From positions 2,542,001 through 2,606,000 of the forward strand of contig OY804578.1 in the NCBI GenBank assembly GCA_963680875.1: 64,000 nt of DNA. Direction: 5' to 3'. The notes below the pieces were generated by a model that had not been told where the DNA came from, ran no database searches, and saw only the letters and a list, made by a program, of their open reading frames with translations. A program made the translations under genes and the position numbers. The DNA is from Bathymodiolus brooksi. Taxonomy: Eukaryota; Mollusca; Bivalvia; Mytilida; Modiolidae. Positions 22,516 through 34,765 of the stretch are shown in pieces (position 1 is the stretch's first letter; each line of letters opens with the position of its first letter).

Positions 22516-23004
22516 ACCTATTTTTGAAGAGAAGAATTGCTATCTATATTTTTCTTTAATATGAACATTAATCAAATGAAGCAATCAATAAATATTAGAT
22601 GCACGCATTTTTTTATATTTCGAGAGCCATAAAAAATCATTAAAACAGCTGCACATTATTGTTTGTTTCAGTGTACTTTCTATCAGTTCTGCATTTACAA
22701 TATCAACATATTTTATTAACGAGTGTATGTACCTAGATAAAATTTCAAGAAAACAATGATATCGGGTGCATGTACAAACAATGGTTCAAAAATAAAATTA
22801 AACACAAACAGAGGGCACATTACATTTCCGTGGATTTGAGGATTAACAGGTATCACTTTTGCACGGAGAAAGAGCATTGCAATTGCCCGTAAAATATACT
22901 TGAGACTTTTTTTTACATTTGAGCGGATTACCTGTTATTTAGAATATATATGATTTACTCATAACATTTTCTACATTTTGCAGCACGACTGACGATGCTA
23001 TATG
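22516..23004. other. AT-rich spacer
   Basis: Nothing supportable was seen in this stretch. Confidence 0.5.
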
Positions 23005-23190
23005 CAGGGGCGGATCCAGGATTTCAAGTTAGGGGGGGTGCGCTTCAAATAATTGCGCCGAGCGGAGGGAGGCGCCAAAATTGTTGGGGTATTTCGTGTG
23101 AAGAATCACGATTTTACGCCAAAAAAATCATATTTTTTCCAATTTTAGGGGGGCGTGCCCGAATGCGCCCCCCCCCTGGCTCCGCCCCTG
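23005..23190. mobile_element. 186-bp MITE with GC-rich terminal inverted repeats
   Basis: Left end CAGGGGCGGATCCAGG and right end CCTGGCTCCGCCCCTG are inverted copies with one mismatch. ATATG occurs just outside each end (23000-23004 and 23191-23195). G runs occur on the left and C runs on the right. A 93-codon frame across it (GADPGFQVRGG...PPGSAPD) is a familiar translation artefact of this repeat type in invertebrate gene predictions, not a protein gene. The ends look hAT-like, but an 8-bp duplication is not evident. Confidence 0.75.
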
Positions 23191-23802
23191 ATATGGATTA
23201 TTCGCCTCTTTTGTCAGCCTTTAAAATGAAAACAAAAAATATAAGAATAACATCTATACAAATATATGAAATATAAATTAAAAAAAAATAGTGGAACATA
23301 CATGTATTAAAAAAAAACAATAATTTTGAAGGCAACAGATATTTTAGCAGTCCAAATGTTAAAATTCATTAGTAGTTTTTATTGATTATATAAAGCGTTA
23401 AACACTCACTGTGAATATAAATCAACAGTACATGTACATGTTAAGGTTTGATAAGGTAAGATGTGTATTTTTGTTGTTTTATGTGTTGATGAAACATATT
23501 ATTTTATATGCGTGAATATAGTGATGAAATAAAACTAGCCAAAAAAAAATTTATGGTTCATGATTTAAACATGTTTCCGGTTGTTTTCAACCATAAACAA
23601 GTTTGAGAATAAAACTGAAAACAGGCCTTAAATAACCAAGCCAAGACAGATAAAATCCGATGTTAAAATCTAAGCACTATATCACGGGTGTGTAAGGGAG
23701 AGGGGAGCTAATTTTCTGTATAAAGGTATAGAAAAACGTCTCACTGGAATCGGTCTATTTTTCAAATAAATGAGTGGGTCTTTGTATGCAAATTTTCATC
23801 TT
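23191..23802. other. AT-rich spacer before satellite B
   Basis: No gene or defined element seen. The last bases (ATATATCAATGGTGCGGATA) already grade into the satellite unit. Confidence 0.5.
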
Positions 23803-25139
23803 CAATATATCAATGGTGCGGATAAGCTCTGATATATCAATAGGTCTCTACAAGCTCATGTTAAGCTCATGATAAGCTCTGATATATCAATAGGTCTCTA
23901 CAAGCTCATGTTAAGCTCATGATAAGCTCTGATATATCAATAGGTCTCTACAAGCTCATGTTAAGCTCATGATAAGCTCTGATATATCAATAGGTCTCTA
24001 CAAGCTCATGTTAAGCTCATGATAAGCTCTGATATATCAATAGGTCTCTACAAGCTCATGTTAAGCTCATGATAAGCTCTGATATATCAATAGGTCTCTA
24101 CAAGCTCATGTTAAGCTCATGATAAGCTCTGATATATCAATAGGTCTCTACAAGCTCATGTTAAGCTCATGATAAGCTCTGATATATCAATTGGTCTCTA
24201 CAAGCTCATGTTAAGCTCATGATAAGCTCTGATATATCAATAGGTCTCTACAAGCTCATGTTAAGCTCATGATAAGCTCTGATATATCAATAGGTGCGGA
24301 TAAGCTCTAATATATCAATAGGTCTCTACAAGCTCATGTTAAGCTCATGATAAGCTCTGATATATCAATAGGTGCGGATAAGCTCTGATATATCAATAGG
24401 TCTCTACAAGCTCATGTTAAGCTCATGATAAGCTCTGATATATCAATAGGTCTCTACAAGCTCATGTTAAGCTCATGGTAAGCTCTGATATATCAATAGG
24501 TGCGGATAAGCTCTGATATATCAATAGGTCTCTACAAGCTCATGTTAAGCTCATGATAAACTCTGATATATCAATAGGTCTCTACAAGCTCATGATAAGC
24601 TCTGATATATCAATAGGTCTCTACAAGCTCATGTTAAGCTCATGATAAGCTCTGATATATCAATAGGTCTCTACAAGCTCATGTTAAGCTCATGATAAGC
24701 TCTGATATATCAATAGGTCTCTACAAGCTCATGTTAAGCTCATGATAAGCTCTGATATATCAATAGGTCTCTACAAGCTCATGTTAAGCTCATGATAAGC
24801 TCTGATATATCAATAGGTCTCTACAAGCTCATGTTAAGCTCATGATAAGCTCTGATATATCAATAGGTGCGGATAAGCTCTGATATATCAATAGGTCTCT
24901 ACAAGCTCATGTTAAGCTAATGATAAGCTCTGATATATCAATAGGTCTCTACAAGCTCATGTTAAGCTCATGATAAGCTCTGATATATCAATAGGTCTCT
25001 ACAAGCTCATGTTAAGCTCATGATAAGCTCTGATATATCAATAGGTCTCTACAAGCTCATGTTAAGCTCATGATAAGCTCTGATATATCAATAGGTCTCT
25101 ACAAGCTCATGTTAAGCTCATGATAAGCTCTGATATATC

Positions 25140-28100
25140 AATAGGTGCGGATAAGCTCTGATATATCAATAGGTGCGGATAAGCTCTGATATATCAATAG
25201 GTCTCTACAAGCTCATGTTAAGCTAAAGATAAGCTCTGATATATCAATAGGTCTCTACAAGCTCATGTTAAGCTCATGATAAGCTCTGATATAACAATAG
25301 GTCTCTACAAGCTCATGTTAAGCTCATGATAAGCTCTGATATATCAATAGATCTCTACAAGCTCATGTTAAGCTCATGATAAGCTCTGATATATCAATAG
25401 GTCTCTACAAGCTCATGTTAAGCTCATGATAAGCTCTGATATATCAATAGGTCTCTACAAGCTCATGTTAAGCTCATGATAAGCTCTGATATATCAATAG
25501 GTGCGGATAAGCTCTGATATATCAATAGGTGCGGATAAGCTCTGATATATCAATAGGTCTCTACAAGCTCATGTTAAGCTAAAGATAAGCTCTGATATAT
25601 CAATAGGTCTCTACAAGCTCATGTTAAGCTCATGATAAGCTCTGATATAACAATAGGTCTCTACAAGCTCATGTTAAGCTCATGATAAGCTCTGATATAT
25701 CAATAGATCTCTACAAGCTCATGTTAAGCTCATGATAAGCTCTGATATATCAATAGGTCTCTACAAGCTCATGTTAAGCTCATGATAAGCTCTGATATAT
25801 CAATAGGTGCGGATAAGCTCTGATATATCAATAGGTGCGGATAAGCTCTGATATATCAATAGGTCTCTACAAGCTCATGTTAAGCTAAAGATAAGCTCTG
25901 ATATATCAATAGGTCTCTACAAGCTCATGTTAAGCTCATGATAAGCTCTGATATAACAATAGGTCTCTACAAGCTCATGTTAAGCTCATGATAAGCTCTG
26001 ATATATCAATAGATCTCTACAAGCTCATGTTAAGCTCATGATAAGCTCTGATATATCAATAGGTCTCTACAAGCTCATGTTAAGCTCATGATAAGCTCTG
26101 ATATATCAATAGGTCTCTACAAGCTCATGTTAAGCTCATGATAAGCTCTGATATATCAATAGGTGCAGATAAGCTCTGATATATCAATAGGTGCGGATAA
26201 GCTCTGATATATCAATAGGTCTCTACAAGCTCATGTTAAGCTAAAGATAAGCTCTGATATATCAATAGGTCTCTACAAGCTCATGTTAAGCTCATGATAA
26301 GCTCTGATATAACAATAGGTCTCTACAAGCTCATGTTAAGCTCATGATAAGCTCTGATATATCAATAGATCTCTACAAGCTCATGTTAAGCTCATGATAA
26401 GCTCTGATATATCAATAGGTCTCTACAAGCTCATGTTAAGCTCATGATAAGCTCTGATATATCAATAGGTCTCTACAAGCTCATGTTAAGCTCATGATAA
26501 GCTCTGATATATCAATAGGTCTCTACAAGCTCATGATAAGCTCTGATATATCAATAGGTCTCTACAAGCTCATGATAAGCTCTGATATATCAATAGGTCT
26601 CTACAAGCTCATGATAAGCTCTGATATATCAATAGGTCTCTACAAGCTCATGATAAGCTCTGATATATCAATAGGTCTCTACAAGCTCATGTTAAGCTCA
26701 TGATAAGCTCTGATATATCAATAGGTGCGGATAAGCTCTGATATATCAATAGGTCTCTACAAGCTCATGTTAAGCTCATTATAAGCTCTGATATATCAAT
26801 AGGTGCGGATAAGCTCTGATATATCAATAGGTGCGGATAAGCTCTGATATATCAATAGGTCTCTACAAGCTCATGTTAAGCTAAAGATAAGCTCTGATAA
26901 ATCAATAGGTCTCTACAAGCTCATGTTAAGCTCATGATAAGCTCTGATATAACAATTGGTCTCTACAAGCTCATGTTAAGCTCACGATAAGCTCTGATAT
27001 ATCAATAGATCTCTACAAGCTCATGTTAAGCTCATGATAAGCTCTGATATATCAATAGGTCTCTACAAGCTCATGTTAAGCTCATGATAAGCTCTGATAT
27101 ATCAATAGGTGCGGATAAGCTCTGATATATCAATAGGTGCGGATAAGCTCTGATATATCAATAGGTCTCTACAAGCTCATGTTAAGCTAAAGATAAGCTC
27201 TGATATATCAATAGGTCTCTACAAGCTCATGTTAAGCTCATGATACGCTCTGATATAACAATAGGTCTCTACAAGCTCATGTTAAGCTCATGATAAGCTC
27301 TGATATATCAATAGATCTCTACAAGCTCATGTTAAGCTCATGATAAGCTCTGATATATCAATAGGTCTCTACAAGCTCATGTTAAGCTCATGATAAGCTC
27401 TGATATATCAATAGGTGCGGATAAGCTCTGATATATCAATAGGTGCGGATAAGCTCTGATATATCAATTGGTCTCTACAAGCTCATGTTAAGCTAAAGAT
27501 AAGCTCTGATATATCAATAGGTCTCTACAAGCTCATCTTAAGCTCATGATAAGCTCTGATATAACAATAGGTCTCTACAAGCTCATGTTAAGCTCATGAT
27601 AAGCTCTGATATATCAATAGATCTCTACAAGCTCATGTTAAGCTCATGATAAGCTCTGATATATCAATAGGTCTCTACAAGCTCATGTTAAGCTCATGAT
27701 AAGCTCTGATATATCAATAGGTGCGGATAAGCTCTGATATATCAATAGGTGCGGATAAGCTCTGATATATCAATAGGTCTCTACAAGCTCATGTTAAGCT
27801 AAAGATAAGCTCTGATATATCAATAGGTCTCTACAAGCTCATGTTAAGCTCATGATAAGCTCTGATATAACAATAGGTCTCTACAAGCTCATGTTAAGCT
27901 CATGATAAGCTCTGATATATCAATAGATCTCTACAAGCTCATGTTAAGCTCATGATAAGCTCTGATATATCAATAGGTCTCTACAAGCTCATGTTAAGCT
28001 CATGATAAGCTCTGATATATCAATAGGTCTCTACAAGCTCATGTTAAGCTCATGATAAGCTCTGATATATCAATAGGTGCGGATAAGCTCTGATATATCA

Positions 28101-31100
28101 ATAGGTGCGGATAAGCTCTGATATATCAATAGGTCTCTACAAGCTCATGTTAAGCTAAAGATAAGCTCTGATATATCAATAGGTCTCTACAAGCTCATGT
28201 TAAGCTCATGATAAGCTCTGATATAACAATAGGTCTCTACAAGCTCATGTTAAGCTCATGATAAGCTCTGATATATCAATAGATCTCTACAAGCTCATGT
28301 TAAGCTCATGATAAGCTCTGATATATCAATAGGTCTCTACAAGCTCATGTTAAGCTCATGATAAGCTCTGATATATCAATAGGTCTCTACAAGCTCATGT
28401 TAAGCTCATGATAAGCTCTGATATATCAATAGGTCTCTACAAGCTCATGATAAGCTCTGATATATCAATAGGTCTCTACAAGCTCATGATAAGCTCTGAT
28501 ATATCAATAGGTCTCTACAAGCTCATGATAAGCTCTGATATATCAATAGGTCTCTACAAGCTCATGATAAGCTCTGATATATCAATAGGTCTCTACAAGC
28601 TCATGTTAAGCTCATGATAAGCTCTGATATATCAATAGGTGCGGATAAGCTCTGATATATCAATAGGTCTCTACAAGCTCATGTTAAGCTCATTATAAGC
28701 TCTGATATATCAATAGGTGCGGATAAGCTCTGATATATCAATAGGTGCGGATAAGCTCTGATATATCAATAGGTCTCTACAAGCTCATGTTAAGCTAAAG
28801 ATAAGCTCTGATATATCAATAGGTCTCTACAAGCTCATGTTAAGCTCATGATAAGCTCTGATATAACAATAGGTCTCTACAAGCTCATGTTAAGCTCACG
28901 ATAAGCTCTGATATATCAATAGATCTCTACAAGCTCATGTTAAGCTCATGATAAGCTCTGATATATCAATAGGTCTCTACAAGCTCATGTTAAGCTCATG
29001 ATAAGCTCTGATATATCAATAGGTGCGGATAAGCTCTGATATATCAATAGGTGCGGATAAGCTCTGATATATCAATAGGTCTCTACAAGCTCATGTTAAG
29101 CTAAAGATAAGCTCTGATATATCAATAGGTCTCTACAAGCTCATGTTAAGCTCATGATACGCTCTGATATAACAATAGGTCTCTACAAGCTCATGTTAAG
29201 CTCATGATAAGCTCTGATATATCAATAGATCTCTACAAGCTCATGTTAAGCTCATGATAAGCTCTGATATATCAATAGGTCTCTACAAGCTCATGTTAAG
29301 CTCATGATAAGCTCTGATATATCAATAGGTGCGGATAAGCTCTGATATATCAATAGGTGCGGATAAGCTCTGATATATCAATTGGTCTCTACAAGCTCAT
29401 GTTAAGCTAAAGATAAGCTCTGATATATCAATAGGTCTCTACAAGCTCATCTTAAGCTCATGATAAGCTCTGATATAACAATAGGTCTCTACAAGCTCAT
29501 GTTAAGCTCATGATAAGCTCTGATATATCAATAGATCTCTACAAGCTCATGTTAAGCTCATGATAAGCTCTGATATATCAATAGGTCTCTACAAGCTCAT
29601 GTTAAGCTCATGATAAGCTCTGATATATCAATAGGTCTCTACAAGCTCATGTTAAGCTCATGATAAGCTCTGATATATCAATAGGTCTCTACAAGCTCAT
29701 GATAAGCTCTGATATATCAATAGGTCTCTACAAGCTCATGATAAGCTCTGATATATCAATAGGTCTCTACAAGCTCATGATAAGCTCTGATATATCAATA
29801 GGTCTCTACAAGCTCATGATAAGCTCTGATATATCAATAGGTCTCTACAAGCTCATGTTAAGCTCATGATAAGCTCTGATATATCAATAGGTCTCTACAA
29901 GCTCATGTTAAGCTCATGATAAGCTCTGATATATCAATAGGTGCGGATAAGCTCTGATATATCAATAGGTGCGGATAAGCTCTGATATATCAATAGGTCT
30001 CTACAAGCTCATGTTAAGCTAAAGATAAGCTCTGATATATCAATAGGTCTCTACAAGCTCATGTTAAGCTCATGATAAGCTCTGATATAACAATAGGTCT
30101 CTACAAGCTCATGTTAAGCTCATGATAAGCTCTGATATATCAATAGATCTCTACAAGCTCATGTTAAGCTCATGATAAGCTCTGATATATCAATAGGTCT
30201 CTACAAGCTCATGTTAAGCTCATGATAAGCTCTGATATATCAATAGGTGCGGATAAGCTCTGATATATCAATAGGTGCGGATAAGCTCTGATATATCAAT
30301 AGGTCTCTACAAGCTCATGTTAAGCTAAAGATAAGCTCTGATATATCAATAGGTCTCTACAAGCTCATGTTAAGCTCATGATAAGCTCTGATATAACAAT
30401 AGGTCTCTACAAGCTCATGTTAAGCTCATGATAAGCTCTGATATATCAATAGATCTCTACAAGCTCATGTTAAGCTCATGATAAGCTCTGATATATCAAT
30501 AGGTCTCTACAAGCTCATGTTAAGCTCATGATAAGCTCTGATATATCAATAGGTGCGGATAAGCTCTGATATATCAATAGGTGCGGATAAGCTCTGATAT
30601 ATCAATAGGTCTCTACAAGCTCATGTTAAGCTAAAGATAAGCTCTGATATATCAATAGGTCTCTACAAGCTCATGTTAAGCTCATGATAAGCTCTGATAT
30701 AACAATAGGTCTCTACAAGCTCATGTTAAGCTCATGATAAGCTCTGATATATCAATAGATCTCTACAAGCTCATGTTAAGCTCATGATAAGCTCTGATAT
30801 ATCAATAGGTCTCTACAAGCTCATGTTAAGCTCATGATAAGCTCTGATATATCAATAGGTCTATACAAGCTCATGTTAAGCTCATGATAAGCTCTGATAT
30901 ATCAATAGGTCTCTACAAGCTCATGATAAGCTCTGATATATCAATAGGTCTCTACAAGCTCATGATAAGCTCTGATATATCAATAGGTCTCTACAAGCTC
31001 ATGTTAAGCTCATGATAAGCTCTGATATATCAATAGGTGCGGATAAGCTCTGATATATCAATAGGTCTCTACAAGCTCATGTTAAGCTCATGATAAGCTC

Positions 31101-31500
31101 TGATATATCAATAGGTGCGGATAAGCTCTGATATATCAATAGGTGCGGATAAGCTCTGATATATCAATAGGTCTCTACAAGCTCATGTTAAGCTAAAGAT
31201 AAGCTCTGATATATCAATAGGTCTCTACAAGCTCATGTTAAGCTCATGATAAGCTCTGATATAACAATAGGTCTCTACAAGCTCATGTTAAGCTCATGAT
31301 AAGCTCTGATATATCAATAGATCTCTACAAGCTCATGTTAAGCTCATGATAAGCTCTGATATATCAATAGGTCTCTACAAGCTCATGTTAAGCTCATGAT
31401 AAGCTCTGATATATCAATAGGTGCGGATAAGCTCTGATATATTAATAGGTGCGGATAAGCTCTGATATATCAATTGGTCTCTACAAGCTCATGTTAAGCT
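25140..31500. repeat. Satellite B higher-order repeat, 306/356 bp
   Basis: The order [28][28][50 with CTAAAG][50 with ATAACA][50 with AGATCT][50], with an optional extra 50, repeats many times. This gives 306 bp (2x28 + 5x50) or 356 bp (2x28 + 6x50) periods. The CTAAAG unit recurs near 25222, 25578, 25885, 26242, 27187, 27492, 27798 and 28155. The flanks at 23803-25140 and about 32000-33714 are less regular. Confidence 0.85.
26494..26703. repeat. Cluster of 39-bp units (first of several)
   Basis: Consecutive 39-bp units lie here and, with the same structure, at 28408-28617, 29660-29869 and 31752-31961; a shorter cluster is near 30900-31000. As 39 is 13 codons, each cluster opens a 69-codon frame reading MISSDISIGLYKL repeatedly. 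This is a by-product of unit length, not a peptide gene. Confidence 0.85.
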
Positions 31501-33714
31501 AAAGATAAGCTCTGATATATCAATAGGTCTCTACAAGCTCATGTTAAGCTCATGATAAGCTCTGATATAACAATAGGTCTCTACAAGCTCATGTTAAGCT
31601 CATGATAAGCTCTGATATATCAATAGATCTCTACAAGCTCATGTTAAGCTCATGATAAGCTCTGATATATCAAAAGGTCTCTACAAGCTCATGTTAAGCT
31701 CATGATAAGCTCTGATATATCAATAGGTCTCTACAAGCTCATGTTAAGCTCATGATAAGCTCTGATATATCAATAGGTCTCTACAAGCTCATGATAAGCT
31801 CTGATATATCAATAGGTCTCTACAAGCTCATGATAAGCTCTGATATATCAATAGGTCTCTACAAGCTCATGATAAGCTCTGATATATCAATAGGTCTCTA
31901 CAAGCTCATGATAAGCTCTGATATATCAATAGGTCTCTACAAGCTCATGTTAAGCTCATGATAAGCTCTGATATATCAATAGGAGCGGATAAGCTCTGAT
32001 ATATCAATAGGTCTCTACAAGCTCATGTTAAGCTCATGATAAGCTCTGATATATCAATAGGTGCGAATAAGCTCTGATATATCAATAGGTCTCTACAAGC
32101 TTATGTTAAGCTCATGATAAGCTCTGATATATCAATAGGTCTCTACAAGCTCATGTTAAGCTCATGATAAGCTCTGATATATCAATAGGTCTCTACAAGC
32201 TCATGTTAAGCTCATGATAAGCTCTGATATATCAATAGGTCTCTACAAGCTCATGTTAAGCTCATGGTAAGCTCTGATATATCAATAGGTGCGGATAAGC
32301 TCTGATATATCAATAGGTCTCTACAAGCTCATGTTAAGCTCATGATAAACTCTGATATATCAATAGGTCTCTACAAGCTCATGATAAGCTCTGATATATC
32401 AATAGGTCTCTACAAGCTCATGTTAAGCTCATGATAAGCTCTGATATATCAATAGGTCTCTACAAGCTCATGTTAAGCTCATGATAAGCTCTGATATATC
32501 AATAGATCTCTACAAGCTCATGTTAAGCTCATGATAAGCTCTGATATATCAATAGGTCTCTACAAGCTCATGTTAAGCTCTGATATATCAATAGGTCTCT
32601 ACAAGCTCATGTTAAGCTCATGATAAGCTCTGATATATCAATAGGTGCGGATAAGCTCTGATATATCAATAGGTCTCTACAAGCTCATGTTAAGCTAATG
32701 ATAAGCTCTGATATATCAATAGGTCTCTACAAGCTCATGTTAAGCTCATGATAAGCTCTGATATATCAATAGGTCTCTACAAGCTCATGTTAAGCTCATG
32801 ATAAGCTCTGATATATCAATAGGTCTCTACAAGCTCATGTTAAGCTCATGATAAGCTCTGATATATCAATAGGTCTCTACAAGCTCATGTTAAGCTCATG
32901 ATAAGCTCTGATATATCAATAGGTGCGGATAAGCTCTGATATATTAATAGGTCTCTACAAGCTCATGTTAAGCTAAAGATAAGCTCTGATATATCAATAG
33001 GTCTCTACAAGCTCATGTTAAGCTCATGATAAGCTCTGATATATCAATAGGTCTCTACAAGCTCATGTTAAGCTCATGATAAGCTCTGATATATCAATAG
33101 GTCTCTACAAGATCATGTTAAGCTCATGATAAGCTCTGATATATCAGTAGGTCTCTACAAGCTCATGTTAAGCTCATGATAAGCTCTGATATATCAATAG
33201 GTCTCTACAAGCTCATGTTAAGCTCATGATAAGCTCTGATATATCAATAGGTCTCTACAAGCTCATGATAAGCTCTGATATATCAATAGGTCTCTACAAG
33301 CTCATGTTAAGCTCATGATAAGCTCTGATATATCAATAGGTCTCTACAAACTCATGTTAAGCTCATGATAAGCTCTGATATATCAATAGGTGCGGATAAG
33401 CTCTGATATATCAATAGGTCTCTACAAGCTCATGTTAAGCTCATGATAAGCTCTGATATATCAATAGGTCTCTACAAGCTCATGTTAAGCTCATGATAAG
33501 CTCTGATATATCAATAGGTCTCTACAAGCTCATGTTAAGCTCATGATAAGCTCTGATATATCAATAGGTCTCTACAAGCTCATGTTAAGCTCATGATAAG
33601 CTCTGATATATCAATAGGTGCGGATAAGCTCTGATATATCAATAGGTCTCTACAAGCTCATGTTAAGCTCATGATAAGCTCTGATATATCAATAGGTCTC
33701 TACAAGCTCATGTT

Positions 33715-33833
33715 GCTTCTTTATTTGTCAATAAATTATTCTATGTTTTAATTAACATGATAATTAGCAAAATTGTCGATCTGATTATGTGCGCTTATTT
33801 TGGGATTTTAGTCTAATATATCTGAGTTACATA
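33715..33833. other. Short spacer after satellite B
   Basis: AT-rich, no feature seen. Confidence 0.5.
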
Positions 33834-34097
33834 ATTTGATTTGATTTGATTTATTGTGTTTAACGGTCACTTTCATCAATATTTCAGCTATATCATGGCG
33901 ACCAGTTTTAACGGTGGAAGAAACCGGAGTTCCCGGAGAGAACCACCGACCATGGGCAAGCAACTGGTAAATTTGCGAGTCGAGTGCACCCTTTTTTGTA
34001 ATTTACAAAGCCGGGCGCGAACCCATGCCATATTGGTGATAGGCTTGTATGAGTTGCTAGGTAATCCAACTACCTAACTCATTGAGCCATTCGGGCC
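33834..34097 (-). mobile_element. tRNA-derived SINE, near full length
   Basis: Read on the minus strand it opens with GGCCCGAATGGCTCAATGAG (A-box region), has GGGTTCGCGCCCGG (B box, 34012-34025), then a body with GGTGCACTCGACTCGCAA, GGTCGGTGGTTCTCTCCGGG and TTCCACCGTTAAAACTGGTC. The 3' domain is GCCATGATATAGCTGAAATA, and it ends in an AAATC microsatellite (33834-33852). It sits in the small spacer between satellites B and C. A 73-codon plus-strand frame here is not a gene. Confidence 0.8.
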
Positions 34098-34523
34098 ATG
34101 TGGAGTAATATAACTTAGGAGTAATGTTTATTATTCCTAGAATAAAAACAGATATATATGAACAGGTCACTAATAACTGAATAATATAGGAATTGGTATA
34201 GTTTTCGTATGTCGAATATATGAATGAATGTGGTTTTCATGATGAGGGATATAGACAACTTTCTTTACTCCAATCATGGTGCCCAAATAATGACCATGTC
34301 AATCAAATATAATCACAATAAAATAATAAAGAAACACAAATATAATTGTTTGATTAAGAAATATCAAATAAAGAAATTTGCTTATAAATGGTACGCTGTC
34401 ACACGGAGAATCTGTTTACAGTCAATATGAATGTCTGCTGTTTTTGAAACTCCACCGGCATCACCATACCCAACTTGATTTACGATTTCCGCATAAAACG
34501 ATGTTAGGTTCGTCTTTACCTTC
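34098..34523. other. Unique spacer between SINE and satellite C
   Basis: AT-rich single-copy-looking sequence. A 68-codon open frame (34224-34430) is lysine/isoleucine-rich and has no recognised features. No RNA gene or promoter could be supported. Confidence 0.5.
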
Positions 34524-34680
34524 AGTTGTTTGTAGGAGCACCTATGTCTTATTTACCGTTATTTCTGTTTGTTTGTATAAAGTTGTTTGTAGGAGCACCT
34601 ATGTCTTATTTACCGTTATTTCTGTTTGTTTGTATAAAGTTGTTTGTAGGAACACCTATGTCTTATTTACCGTTATTTCT

Positions 34681-34765
34681 GTTTGTTTGTTTGTATAAAG
34701 TTGTTTGTAGGAGCACCTATGTCTTATTTACCGTTATTTCTGTTTGTTTGTTTGTTTGTATAAAG
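34681..34765. repeat. GTTT-expanded units in satellite C
   Basis: Two neighbouring units carry one and two extra GTTT tetramers in the TTTGTTTGTTTGTAT stretch. The same pair recurs near 45616-45695, 51515-51595, 57297-57377, 61825-61905 and 63470-63550, so it marks the same ancestral segment each time. Confidence 0.85.

Larger units (their letters stand above)
23803..33714. repeat. Satellite B: mixed 50/39/28-bp tandem array
   Basis: The main unit is 50 bp: GATAAGCTCTGATATATCAA, TAGGTCTCTACAAGCTCATG, TTAAGCTCAT. A 39-bp form lacks GTTAAGCTCAT, and a 28-bp form joins TCAATAGGT to GCGGATAAGC. Inside the 50-mer, three consecutive 11-bp sub-repeats (ACAAGCTCATG, TTAAGCTCATG, ATAAGCTCTGA) explain the loss of one 11-mer. 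Common marks are GCTAAAGATAAG, GATATAACAATA and AATAGATCTC. The array is complete in this window: it starts at about 23803 and ends mid-unit at 33714. The consensus is 36% GC. Confidence 0.97.

Noticed and set aside
22995..23276. 93-codon frame GADPGFQVRGG...
   Set aside because: Translation of a GC-rich MITE, a familiar false protein in invertebrate annotations.
26494..31961. Four identical 69-codon frames repeating MISSDISIGLYKL
   Set aside because: They arise from runs of 39-bp satellite B units (13 codons each) duplicated as blocks.
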